Assembly (NCBI RefSeq): GCF_900110765.1
Contig: NZ_FOEO01000037.1
Span: 1-54,390 of the forward strand
Origin: Pseudomonas sp. NFACC02
GTDB taxonomy: Bacteria; Pseudomonadota; Gammaproteobacteria; Pseudomonadales; Pseudomonadaceae
Reading direction: 5' to 3'
DNA length: 54,390 nucleotides
A program made the position numbers and the translations under genes. Of this stretch, positions 25,828 through 34,506 are shown one piece after another (position 1 is the first letter of the stretch; the number at the start of each line of letters is the position of its first letter). The notes under the pieces were generated by a model that saw only the letters and a program-made list of their open reading frames with translations, had not been told where the DNA came from and ran no database searches.

Positions 25828-26346
25828 ATGACCGACTGCTTCGAACCCCAAATCTTCATCCGCCACCACCGCCAACTCCGCGCCCTCCAACTCGAAAACC
25901 AAGCCTGGTTCTGCCTCCCCGATATCGCCCGCCTCATGGGCAAACCCCTCGACGAACGTGCCACCTACAAACTCGACCCAGACCAACGCCGCACCGCCTG
26001 GCTAAACAGCAACGGCCAATGGACCAAACACATCCTCATCAGCGAATCCGGCCTCTTCGCCATGCTCGTCCACCACTACGTCCCCGAAAACCGCGCATTA
26101 AGGCAATGGCTGACCCACGAAGTACTACCGACACTGCGTGACAAAGCCGAGCCCTGTTCACCGAGTATCAACGCCATGAAATGGGCCGGATGTTCGGTGG
26201 GATTACTGCAATGGCAGAGCGATTACTGGGTGCGGTTAAGGGATCTGCCCGAACTGATGGTCGAGCGAAGTCAGAACCGTCGCGTCGCCCGCGATGGTTG
26301 GAAGAGTGTGTTGATCAGATGGCGACAGAAGTTGATCGGCAGATGA
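25828..26346 (+). CDS. BRO-N domain protein, phage antirepressor-like
   Basis: 172-aa protein with a BRO-N domain (about residues 5-105): LRALQLENQAWFCLPDIARLMGK, then LISESGLFAMLVHHY and LRQWLTHEVLPTLR, the ordered motifs of Bro-N/antirepressor proteins. The C-terminal 60 residues are basic and unassigned. Typical phage antirepressors are longer, so this may be a short orphan. AGGGAAACAAGG precedes ATG 25828. The C4-like RNA immediately upstream supports control by an antisense RNA. No other phage gene is adjacent. Confidence 0.82.
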   Translation: MTDCFEPQIFIRHHRQLRALQLENQAWFCLPDIARLMGKPLDERATYKLDPDQRRTAWLNSNGQWTKHILISESGLFAMLVHHYVPENRALRQWLTHEVLPTLRDKAEPCSPSINAMKWAGCSVGLLQWQSDYWVRLRDLPELMVERSQNRRVARDGWKSVLIRWRQKLIGR

Positions 26347-26580
26347 TGTCGGGCTAGGCGGTATCCCACGGGATAACGCTTGCGCTGATAGCGGGCATCT
26401 GGGGCTGCCGCAACATACCTGCAGCGGAAGGTCAGGTATTACACCTTCGGAAGGGAGTTCATATGCGAAGGGCAGCACTGCCGACACCAACTGCCCCGAT
26501 GAAAAGCCCCGCCATGAACCACCTCTCCCCCGAAATCTTGCGACCTTTCTGCTTTTTCTCGGCGACATAGTCACATTGCC

Positions 26581-26952
26581 CTAACCAGGACGAAGTCGCG
26601 TGAAATAAAGCACTGCGATTGCGATGCCAATCACGTACATCAGATAAAAGTGAAGTTTCACTCCCAATCGTAAACCCGGCGACAGTTTGAGCAATTTTTC
26701 TCGAGGAATAATCTCCTGTTTTTTGAAAATGCGAGGTTCGATAATGACCAGAACCACAAATATCTCTCGCATTTTTCTGCCGAGAAAACTTTCTCCGTAA
26801 TAGCGCCTATTAAGGGCAAACATCTCGATATCACAAAGCTGATCTTCGATCTTTTCGAGATACATCAAGAAAAACACATAGGAACACACAATGTGAATGA
26901 TCATGACGACCCCTACTATCAGCGAGAGCAGGCCGGTGGGGATGTCTGCCAT
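26581..26952 (-). CDS. small membrane protein, possible immunity protein
   Basis: 123-aa protein with an N-terminal membrane helix (about 7-30, SLIVGVVMIIHIVCSYVFFLM), a second near 64-75 (EIFVVLVII) and a third at about 100-118. ATG 26952 overlaps the stop of the hcp-like fragment as TAATG, so the two are translationally coupled; an ATG at 26964 is the alternative. Multi-pass small proteins directly downstream of an Hcp or effector gene are often immunity proteins to membrane-active effectors; that role is inferred from position only. Confidence 0.55.
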   Translation of the reverse strand: MADIPTGLLSLIVGVVMIIHIVCSYVFFLMYLEKIEDQLCDIEMFALNRRYYGESFLGRKMREIFVVLVIIEPRIFKKQEIIPREKLLKLSPGLRLGVKLHFYLMYVIGIAIAVLYFTRLRPG

Positions 26953-27068
26953 TATGGATTCCATTCATAAAGGTATTCACCGATAGATTCACCAATCCAG
27001 CGCTTGTATCGCGAATCCTGCGATTCGCCTTCAATACCGTCGATTTTGGTGAATCCGTCGAATGCCAT
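26952..27068 (-). pseudogene. truncated hcp (T6SS tube protein) N-terminus, probable fossil
   Basis: Translating 27068 to 26952 on the minus strand gives a 38-aa peptide that begins MAFDGFTKIDGIEGES, which is the characteristic start of Hcp family T6SS proteins, continues QDSRYKRWI, and then ends GESIGEYLYEWNP. Hcp is normally about 160-170 aa or longer when fused to an effector. The best reading is an internal deletion that joined the 5' end of an hcp or hcp-effector gene to the last codons of an effector. The membrane-protein gene follows with a TAATG overlap. Too short to have been called as a gene by length. Confidence 0.65.
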
Positions 27069-27526
27069 CTGTTTATTCTGAGATGCTTGAAAGGTCGATC
27101 TAGAATAGGGAGGTGAGCGCGAATATCACCAAGGTGACAGGCACAGTTTCGGCGTTTTCAGAATCGTCCTACTTCAGAGATTCGAATATCCTACGGAATA
27201 ACTTTTGGATGGTTTTCATGGTCCTCATAAATGCACCAACGCAGCATGACCCACCTCAGCAAATAGATTTCTGATCGCTGCTGGTTGACCCGTTTCGCGA
27301 AGGTAGTCTGCCGATATCGAGGGGCAGAAAACGCCCAAAACGGCCGTTGGGGACAGACAGAAACCGGCCATAAGCAGACATCCATACAACGTCCGCACTT
27401 TTCCTGTTTGCCGGAGTGGGAGGGGGAATGGTGTCGTTCATCATCATCCCGGCCAGACGGCTCCCGCTTTGTTTTGTGCGCGTGAACTATTTATCCTTGC
27501 TCATTCCGTTTGAATTGGCTTTAAGA
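27069..27526. other. non-coding stretch with dispersed-repeat-like sequence
   Basis: No supportable gene in about 460 bases. Around 27310-27400 it carries sequence resembling the dispersed 'aacggccgttttgggcgttttctgcc' type repeat; short frames across it are low complexity and not credible. Confidence 0.4.
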
Positions 27527-27841
27527 CTAGGACTTCTCAACGAGTAAGGCCTTGAAGGCTGGTAGATAATCGTCCCCTTGCGGACTCTTAGACTCTAGCG
27601 TAATCATTACTGGAAAATCATCAAATGCGAGGAAGAAATACTCGTTGTCTATCAGCACCTCCCAAATGCGCACGTCAGCTCCGTCAGACTTGCTGATGAT
27701 CGACCCCCCAAGTAGTTCAAGAATAAAATCCGCATAATCAGGAAAACACTCCCAATCGACGCTCGATGTCAGGTTGAGACACGATCGGCCAGAGTGCATT
27801 TTTTCAATACTCAGTTCACTTGGGGGTATTTTGTTTTTCAT
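27527..27841 (-). CDS. small hypothetical, immunity-like
   Basis: 104-aa acidic soluble protein with a mixed alpha/beta pattern: NLTSSVDWECFPDYADFIL, then SKSDGADVRIWEVLI and YFFLAFDDFPVMITLES. The pattern 'DG-D-RIWE ... FDDFP ... LES' is reminiscent of DUF3630-like small proteins. GGTGGAGAC precedes ATG 27841. AT-rich compared with the flanking chromosome. Clustered with other small immunity-like genes and the hcp fossil, so an orphan immunity protein is plausible, but I cannot name the family with confidence. Confidence 0.55.
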   Translation of the reverse strand: MKNKIPPSELSIEKMHSGRSCLNLTSSVDWECFPDYADFILELLGGSIISKSDGADVRIWEVLIDNEYFFLAFDDFPVMITLESKSPQGDDYLPAFKALLVEKS

Positions 27842-27915
27842 TAGAATATGTCTCCACCACCAGCTCTGGTTGCGCTTTCAATGATTTGTTCGAAAGACCC
27901 AGAGTCGTTTAAGAT

Positions 27916-28269
27916 TCAGCAAAGATAATGGGTCTGCCCGGTATAGCGCCTCTCTCGAGCAGCATCAATCCTATCTTCACCCAGTTGAACTGCATTGTCT
28001 TTAGACTTGAAGAAGCCAGCGCAATGGTCATGACGCATTGACGTGATGTGTTGGAAATAAAACACGCATGCCTGCGACTCACTGCCTGAGACAAAAATCG
28101 GCTGTGAATCTTGGCCCCATTCCGTATAACAGACCTGCCATTGTCCATCCCTGTGGCGAAGATAAAAGCCATCTGACATAACGCCACGGGAACCGATGGC
28201 ATACATTGCCGGGTTGCATCTTTTTTCGAAAACGCGCTCCGCGAGCAGGTCTGTACTCATTGCATCCAA
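27916..28269 (-). CDS. small hypothetical, immunity-like
   Basis: 117-aa soluble protein: VMSDGFYLRHRDGQWQVCYTEWGQ and SGSESQACVFYFQHIT followed by a basic tail. The arrangement 'DGFYLR-DG-W-VCYTE-G ... F-SES-AC-YF' recalls small immunity proteins found next to polymorphic toxins, but I cannot assign a family. AAGGAAAC lies 9 nt upstream of ATG 28269. No toxin gene is adjacent, so it would be an orphan. Confidence 0.55.
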   Translation of the reverse strand: MDAMSTDLLAERVFEKRCNPAMYAIGSRGVMSDGFYLRHRDGQWQVCYTEWGQDSQPIFVSGSESQACVFYFQHITSMRHDHCAGFFKSKDNAVQLGEDRIDAARERRYTGQTHYLC

Positions 28270-28495
28270 GACGTTTCCTTCGCGGCTGGTCTACCGGGCA
28301 GGCAAAATATGCCTCTGATTTGTCTTTCTGCGTGGCCAAAAATGCCGGCGTAACAGGCCCAGGTCAATTCAATTGAGCATTCCTTTCTGGTAGGGAGTTG
28401 CTAGCCACAAATTGACAGCTTTCGACCCGAAGTGGTCGCTCCGTGGACTTCTGATCTACGATGTGAACATCGTCGGCAATTACCAGGATGTGGGA

Positions 28496-29359
28496 ATGTT
28501 CGAGGGATTCCAGCTTGAAATGGTCGAGTTGCCTGAAGCGACCTTACGCGTCCGTCACGGCGGTTCAGGCCCTCCGTTGTTGCTGTTGCATGGGCATCCC
28601 CGCACCCACACGACGTGGCATGCGGTTGCACCGCTGCTCGCCACATCTTTCACAGTTGTGTGCCCTGATTTGAGGGGCTTCGGAATGTCCAGCAAGCCTG
28701 TAAATCCTCACGATTACGAGGCTTTTTCAAAACGAGCGAAGGCGCGTGACTGCGTGGCCCTAATGGATTGGCTTGGGTTCGATAAATTTTACTTGGCAGG
28801 CCATGACCGGGGCAGCTATGCCGCTTTTCGCACCGCGCTCGACTTCCCGTCAAAAGTGCTGAAGTTGGCCATCCTTGATGGAGTACCGATTCTGGAAGCG
28901 CTTGATCGGTGTGACGCAAAGTTTGCATCCAAATGGTGGCACTGGTTTTTCTACGCTCAGCCCGACAAACCAGAACAAGCGATTTTTCCTGACCCTGGTA
29001 GCTGGTACCAAGCCAGCGCCGAATCCATGGGGAGGGATAATTATCAGGATTTTCAAGCCGCGATCCACGATCCCGATACCGTTATCGGAATGCTTGGCGA
29101 TTATCGCGCCGGGATCGCAGTTGATCACTTGCATGATCGGGAAGACCGTGAGGCTGGCCGCAAAATTCAGTGCCCTCTCAACGTCATATGGTCATTGAAG
29201 GACGACTTGGAAGAACTTTACGGCGACGTTGTTGCCGTCTGGCAACCTTGGGTTGAGCAAATAGTCACCGGTGCAGGAGTCGATTGCGGCCATCACATCG
29301 CAGAAGAGGCCCCTGTCGAATTGGCAAACGCCCTTAGGGTTTTCTTCCATGGATCATGA
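28496..29359 (+). CDS. alpha/beta hydrolase, haloacetate dehalogenase-like
   Basis: 287-aa hydrolase. HGHPRTHTTW (residues 32-41) forms the oxyanion loop, the nucleophile elbow is GHDRG (102-106, Asp104 instead of Ser), and the catalytic His is H266 in CGHHIAEEAP. The Asp nucleophile, CPDLRGFG and WHWFFYAQPDKPE are features of fluoroacetate/haloacetate dehalogenases (DehH1-like); epoxide hydrolase is the alternative but the W-F-AQP segment favours dehalogenase. AGGATG upstream of ATG 28496 supports the start; the frame is open upstream. It lies in the accessory island among small immunity-like genes and seems unrelated to them. Confidence 0.82.
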   Translation: MFEGFQLEMVELPEATLRVRHGGSGPPLLLLHGHPRTHTTWHAVAPLLATSFTVVCPDLRGFGMSSKPVNPHDYEAFSKRAKARDCVALMDWLGFDKFYLAGHDRGSYAAFRTALDFPSKVLKLAILDGVPILEALDRCDAKFASKWWHWFFYAQPDKPEQAIFPDPGSWYQASAESMGRDNYQDFQAAIHDPDTVIGMLGDYRAGIAVDHLHDREDREAGRKIQCPLNVIWSLKDDLEELYGDVVAVWQPWVEQIVTGAGVDCGHHIAEEAPVELANALRVFFHGS

Positions 29360-29500
29360 ATTCTAAGCGGTTATTTTCCGCTGGCCGATTGCCGCCTTTC
29401 AAATCTGTCCAAGGCCTTCATGACGGCTACTGATATGGGCTAGTTATCGCCGATGTCGTAAGATTCACTGCCTGTGATCTCGGAGGAGCCTTGAGATTCG

Positions 29501-29827
29501 ATGAAGAGACTTATCGAATGCGACAATGAATTTTTTTGCCGTGGCAGCATATTCAGGGCGATAGGAATGCCCCCATACGAGGCCGCTGTGGATTTCATGG
29601 TCTTCGAAACCTTGCAGCAGAGGCGTCGTTTTGGGTTGATGGTCACCACGGGTTACAAAGCCGGTCTGGTGTTGGTAACCCTGCCCGTAGAGAGCAACTC
29701 TGGAACTCAGGGATTGTGCACAGAATGGGTAGTAAAAAATTGGGCAGAGTGGATCTACCCGGACTGCGATGTATCTCAGGTGCTTGTCTTCGAGGGGTAC
29801 GACCCGGGTAGGGAAGTCGATGGCTAA
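29501..29827 (+). CDS. Imm45-like immunity protein
   Basis: 108-aa soluble protein. Its order of motifs, MKRLIECDNEFFCRGSIFR, PPYEAAVDFMVFE, LMVTTGYKAGLVLVTLPVES, LCTEWVVKNWAEWIYPDC, and VFEGYDPG, matches what I recall of immunity protein 45 (Imm45) from polymorphic toxin systems, which protects against a cognate contact-dependent effector. GGAGGAG lies upstream of ATG 29501. No toxin is encoded next to it, so it is an orphan immunity gene. An IS1182-family element begins about 130 bp downstream. Confidence 0.7.
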   Translation: MKRLIECDNEFFCRGSIFRAIGMPPYEAAVDFMVFETLQQRRRFGLMVTTGYKAGLVLVTLPVESNSGTQGLCTEWVVKNWAEWIYPDCDVSQVLVFEGYDPGREVDG

Positions 29828-29954
29828 GGTGCGGATTGGGTGGTAGGCGGTTATGCACCTTTCAGCTAGCCGCATGAGTCTCTGCAATCAAGGCCGCGGA
29901 TCCTTATGGTTTTATAGCTTCGCAAAACTTTTGCTTGAATGACCGCTAACGACC

Positions 29955-31561
29955 GATTCTGTTGAAAAAGTCGGATTTTCATCTCGCCTGAACTCAGGCA
30001 CGCCAACCACTGGAGAACCTACTCATCACGTTGAGTGGTTTTTCGGCCCTTCGTTGAGCTTTGCGGCTCTGTTATTGGGTTAGTTTGAGGTTTTTTGCTG
30101 AGTGCAGGCGCACCTATCCCGTGGTCGGTGGCCCTTGGGATGTAAATTTGGCCAGCCGGCGCAGGTTCTGCACCGCGGCGGTCAGCGTGAACTCATCGGT
30201 CGCGCCACTCATGCCACGTAGTCGCAAGCGATCCATTTTCAGGATGCGCTTGAGATGGGCAAACAACATTTCGACCTTTTTACGTTCGTGGCGAGAGCGC
30301 TGATACGTCGGCGTTGCTGCGATGCGTCGAACCACATCACGAGCGGCCTCGTGGACGCTGCGAGCGATCTTGCGAAACGCAGTATTCGGGCAACACTTGG
30401 CTTTCATCGGGCATGTCGCACAGTCGGTCTGCCGGGATCGGAAGATGATGGTGTTGGCTTTGGTGACGTGCGAACGCTCATTCTTGAAGGCTCGCCATTC
30501 GCTGCGCAATGCGTTGCCGGCTGGGCAGCGGTATTCCTCAGTCTTCTCATTCCAGTGGAAATCGTTGCTCGAAAAACTGTCGTTCTTGCGCTTGGTTTTG
30601 TCGCACACCGGCACCTGCGGCTCGATGTCTTTTTCCTCCACCATCCAAGCCAGCGTCGGCGCGGTTCCGCAAGCGGTGTCGCCAACAAGGCGTTCCGGCT
30701 TGATGTCGAACCGCGCCTGTACCCGGTCGATCATGATCTTGGTGCTCTCGACCTCGGCCGTGCGATGAGCCGGTGTGGGCTCCACATCCACGATGACACC
30801 GTGCTCGGTATCGATCAGATAATTCGTGGAGTAAGCGTAGAACGCTGGGCCACCTGGAGCTGCGGTCCAGCGGGCTTGAGGATCAGTCAGCGATAGTCGC
30901 TTCGGTAGTGTTTCAGCCAGAGCCTCCTCGTCAAGTGCCTCAAGGTACTCACGCACGGCGCGGGTGCTCAGGGACGGATCGCTCCAGCTGACCTGCTCAT
31001 CACCCGGTACGCCGCGCTGCCGACTGGCATCCGCTTTGATGATGCTGGCGTCCACTGCAAAACCTTCACCTTTAACCAAGCCTGCGTCCATGCAACGACG
31101 CAGTACTTCATTGAACAGCCAGCGAAACAGATCGCTGTCCCGAAAACGACCGTGTCAATTTTGGAAAAGGTCGAGTGATTGGGTACTTCATCTTCGGGGC
31201 TCAACCGGCAGAACCAGCGAAACGCCAGGTTCAAATGGGCCTCTCCGCACAGCCGCCGCTCTGAGCGAATGCCATAGCAATAGCCGACGATGAGCATGCG
31301 GATCATCAGTTCAGGATCAATCGACGGACGCCCAATCGGGCTGTAAAAATCGGCGAGGTAATGGCGCAAATCGCTCAGGTCGAGACACTGATCAATCCTG
31401 CGCGGAAGGTGATTGGCGGGGATGTGATCCTCAAGCTTGGGCAAGTAAAACAGTCGCTCCTGTCCACTCGATAACTGTCCCATCATGCTGCGTGCTTCCC
31501 TGCTGGCCGATGCAGAGATTTTGCCGCAGGCCAGACAGGGAGCTACTTTTTCAACAGAATC
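29955..31561 (-). mobile_element. IS1182-family insertion sequence (inactive)
   Basis: 1607-bp element bounded by a perfect 17-bp terminal inverted repeat (GATTCTGTTGAAAAAGT at 29955-29971 and its complement at 31545-31561), flanked by the 4-bp direct repeat GACC (29951-29954 and 31562-31565), a likely target duplication. It carries one transposase gene on the minus strand that is frameshifted. The intact ends and duplication point to a fairly recent insertion. Confidence 0.85.
30114..31486 (-). pseudogene. IS1182-family transposase, frameshifted
   Basis: The N-terminal part (MMGQLSSGQERLF, IPANHLPRRIDQCLDL, IGRPSIDPELMIRMLIVGY, NHSTFSK) runs from 31486 to about 31155. The frame then breaks near 31150-31165 after NHSTFSK, where 'aaaattgacacggtcg' replaces the expected intact reading, consistent with loss of one base. 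The rest (DAGLVKGEGFAVDASIIKAD, catalytic-region DTACGTAPTLAWMVEEKDI, RSRHERKKVEMLFAHLKRIL) continues in another frame to 30114. Together they make one full-length DDE transposase of about 455 aa that is no longer translatable in one frame. Confidence 0.88.
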
Positions 31562-31886
31562 GACCCAAAGCGGACCATCGCTGTGACGTCTTTTCTGCTT
31601 GACGCTATTCACGCTGAGTGTTGGCCTACTTAGGCAACGATATGCTGGGGGGGATTGCAGGCTTTTGAATTGTCCAGATTATCGCGCAGACGTGGTCTGA
31701 ACTCTTTACGTCGCTGATACTTATGATTCATCGAGCTAGCTGGACACGCAGTAATAGCGCAGGCGTCCTTGACAGGGGACTTTGATAGTCTAGATTTAAA
31801 GCTGCTTGATCCTAAATAAAGCTTGTATTTAGCCTTAAGCTTGACCTTTTAATCGCTTTGGTAGATCACTGAAGCTAGGGGAAAGT
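31562..31886. other. intergenic region upstream of the subtilase gene
   Basis: About 320 bases without a gene, becoming AT-rich toward 31780-31860 (likely promoter area). AGGGGAAAG at about 31877-31885 is the ribosome-binding site for the protease gene. Confidence 0.45.
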
Positions 31887-33509
31887 ATGTGGATTTTTGC
31901 TAAGTCGGCTATTTTTATGGGGTTGGCAGTATTCCATCTGAACACCCTCGCGGCTGAGCCGGAGGAACACAGACCAGAAACTACCAGGGTCATCGTAAAG
32001 CTAAAACAGTCGTCATCGCCTGAAAGCTATAATTTAGGGGCGCTATCCAATCCGCTCGGCTACATGAAATCAAAATACGCTAGGCAGTCATTCGGGGAAA
32101 TTCAAACATTGGGACTACCAGATTTGATTGTTGCTGAAATGTCGGCCGAAGGAGTCGAATCTTTGAGGAAAGATTCTAATGTCATTGCTGTTGTTGAAGA
32201 CTATCTATCTAAACCAAGTTGGACGTTTACAGACTCGGCTAGTGGGTTGACTACCATTGGCGAGGTAGATGGTAAGAATGATTCTTGGGAGGGTAAGGGC
32301 GAAACTATTGCAATAGTCGATACTGGCATAAACGCCAGTCACCCTTTTTTACAGGGGAAGTTGGTTGGTGAAGCCTGCTTCTCTTCAATAAGCTCTTCGA
32401 GCCCTAAGTCAAAGTCATTATGCCCTAATGGACTTGAAACCCAAATAATGAAAGGTGCAGGGAAAGACTGTAGTAGCTCAACTATAGGCTGTGGTCACGG
32501 TACTCACGTTGCAGGTATTGCAGTCGGTGGACCTGTCACTTTTAAAGGAGAGGTGTTGCAAGGGACTGCCCCGGGCTCGAAGTTTATTTCTGTGCAAGTG
32601 TACAGCCAGTTTGATGATCCATCTCTGTGTGGGGGGAATAGTACTCCTTGTGTTCTGAGTTTTGCGTCGGATCAAATTAGAGCTTTAAACTATTTGTACA
32701 CGATCCACAAGGAAACTGGCCTTGCGGTTGTCAATATGAGTATGGGGCACGGTGCGTTCTCCAAAAGCTGCGCTGATGATATTTTGTCGGAAAGCATCCA
32801 AAAATTGGTTTCCGGTAATGTGGCAGTAGTGGCCGCCAGTGGCAACGAGGGGCTGCTTGGAGCTTCGTCTTCTCCGGCATGTATCCCTGGTGTGATATCT
32901 GTTGGAGCAGTTGATGTATTTAATCATCTGGCATATTCCTACTCTAACACTGCCGTCACCACAACCCTGCTTGCGCTTGGCGATAATGTCCTGTCTTCGG
33001 ATCAGGGCGGTGGGTACGGACGTAAAACAGGCACTTCTATGGCTGCACCGCAAGTCAGCGGAGCACTGGTTTTGTTAAGGTCCAAGTTGCCCAGTGCTAA
33101 GGTGCCAGACTTGGTCAAAGTACTGAAAGCTAGTGGTACTCAAGTTATTGATGGCCGCACTGGGCAAAAATTTACAGCGCTTAATATCGTCTCATTGGAA
33201 AAATTTCCTGTTGGCACAGTGGAACCTGCTCAACACAATGACGGTGATCCTCAATCGACCGTTGTTAATAGTCTGCCCTCACGTGTGGTAGTCATTCCGC
33301 AAGAGAATGTTTCAGTCGCGCCGACTGATCACGTGGCGGCTGAACTTGAGACTGTCACTGGAAAAACAACTGAGGTGAAAGATAGAGACGGTTTTTATAT
33401 TATTGAAATGAAAGGGGGGGTTAACGAAAAGGACAAGGCCGCCATACAGCATGTTTTTGGCGAAAAATCCAAAATTGCTATCGATGCGCTCAGTTTTCCG
33501 AATAATTAG
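31887..33509 (+). CDS. exported S8 subtilisin-like serine protease
   Basis: 540-aa subtilase with a signal peptide (to about residue 22, TLAA). An inhibitor-I9-like propeptide (about 34-107, VIVKLKQ ... VIAVVEDY) is followed by the catalytic domain with Asp145 (AIVDTGIN), His204 (GHGTHVAG), oxyanion Asn320 (AASGNEG) and Ser384 (GTSMAAP). Eight Cys in the mature domain suggest disulfides. After residue 440 there is a linker and a C-terminal 75-residue domain with the same beta-alpha-beta pattern as the propeptide. AT-rich compared with the core genes, hence probably acquired. Followed 46 bp later by a lipoprotein gene. Strong ribosome-binding site. Confidence 0.9.
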   Translation: MWIFAKSAIFMGLAVFHLNTLAAEPEEHRPETTRVIVKLKQSSSPESYNLGALSNPLGYMKSKYARQSFGEIQTLGLPDLIVAEMSAEGVESLRKDSNVIAVVEDYLSKPSWTFTDSASGLTTIGEVDGKNDSWEGKGETIAIVDTGINASHPFLQGKLVGEACFSSISSSSPKSKSLCPNGLETQIMKGAGKDCSSSTIGCGHGTHVAGIAVGGPVTFKGEVLQGTAPGSKFISVQVYSQFDDPSLCGGNSTPCVLSFASDQIRALNYLYTIHKETGLAVVNMSMGHGAFSKSCADDILSESIQKLVSGNVAVVAASGNEGLLGASSSPACIPGVISVGAVDVFNHLAYSYSNTAVTTTLLALGDNVLSSDQGGGYGRKTGTSMAAPQVSGALVLLRSKLPSAKVPDLVKVLKASGTQVIDGRTGQKFTALNIVSLEKFPVGTVEPAQHNDGDPQSTVVNSLPSRVVVIPQENVSVAPTDHVAAELETVTGKTTEVKDRDGFYIIEMKGGVNEKDKAAIQHVFGEKSKIAIDALSFPNN

Positions 33510-33555
33510 CTATATTCCTAATATTTGAATTTAAATACGCACGCAGGGGCCGCAC

Positions 33556-34506
33556 ATGAAGATATTCGTTCGCGTTCTAATTCCGCTCGCACTGGCCGGG
33601 TGCTCTAACTTGGAGTCTACGGAAGTGAGTGATAATACTGGTGATGGTCTGAGGTATTACCTGCCCAATAAGGATATTTCTATTAAGATAGTAGTTCAAG
33701 GTGGTAAGATTTCTTCGGTAGCACTTGACAGTACATCTGCGTACCCAGATGAGTCTAAAAATTATCTTCTGCGATTTAAAGGGGGCATAACTGGGAAAAA
33801 TGTTGCGAATGTAGGTGTTGATACAAATGGTCTGTTAACCTCAACTAAGTCAACAGCGACTAGTGGGGTATCTGAAGCCTTTCAAAATCTGGCTGGTCTG
33901 GCTGGATCCGTTTTGGCAAAGCCTGCAAGCACAACACTTGCCGAGGCTTGCACAGATGGTACTCATACTTTCATTGTTCCGGCGACACAAGAGCCGTATA
34001 GTGGAACGGCATGTGGTCTCAATGTGTCAATTTCTAAAAAGCAACAACGCGATGTGGTGAGTTCAAGGTCTCTCACGGCTAATAGATCAGGGGTGTATTA
34101 TCGCCAGGCAGAACCATACTTGGTTAGCGTTAGCGGTGGTTTTAATGCTTCGGCACTTGTTTTCTCGCCATCACAGTCACCAACATATTTTTTACCTATC
34201 TCAAGGACGCTATTTGCGAACGGTGAAGCAGACTTCGGGTTTGTTGATGGTATGCCTACAAAATACAATCAGTCTACTGATGGTGAAGTTGTAGGTTTGC
34301 TGACTATCCCTGCTGCCGTAATTGGAGCGTATTTTGGGGCTGTGGGGAAGCTATTTGAAAGTTTTAAAAGCTCGGATGAAAAGTCAAGTGCTCAGTTGCT
34401 AGCGTCAACAAAGTTGGAAATGGATAAAGTCAAATACAGTGCATGTGCTGATGCGATAAAATCAAAAGATGATGTGGCGTTGGAAAAACTAGATTGCGGT
34501 AAGTAA
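33556..34506 (+). CDS. lipoprotein of unknown function
   Basis: 316-aa protein with a lipobox LAGC (Cys16), so anchored in the inner or outer membrane facing the periplasm. The mature part is Ser/Thr rich with beta-type segments (KDISIKIVVQGGKISSVAL, GVYYRQAEPYLVSVSGG), a central VTLPAT-like Cys pair region (EACTDGTHTF ... GTACGLNV), and a hydrophobic stretch at about 250-268 (GLLTIPAAVIGAYFGAVGKL). It follows the subtilase by 46 bp with the same AT-rich composition, so the two are likely an operon and a functional pair. I do not recognise the domain. Confidence 0.72.
   Translation: MKIFVRVLIPLALAGCSNLESTEVSDNTGDGLRYYLPNKDISIKIVVQGGKISSVALDSTSAYPDESKNYLLRFKGGITGKNVANVGVDTNGLLTSTKSTATSGVSEAFQNLAGLAGSVLAKPASTTLAEACTDGTHTFIVPATQEPYSGTACGLNVSISKKQQRDVVSSRSLTANRSGVYYRQAEPYLVSVSGGFNASALVFSPSQSPTYFLPISRTLFANGEADFGFVDGMPTKYNQSTDGEVVGLLTIPAAVIGAYFGAVGKLFESFKSSDEKSSAQLLASTKLEMDKVKYSACADAIKSKDDVALEKLDCGK

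Noticed and set aside
27256..27447. Short minus-strand frame with Pro-rich start between the hcp fossil and the immunity-like genes
   Set aside because: The second half falls in a dispersed-repeat-like sequence and there is no conserved motif.
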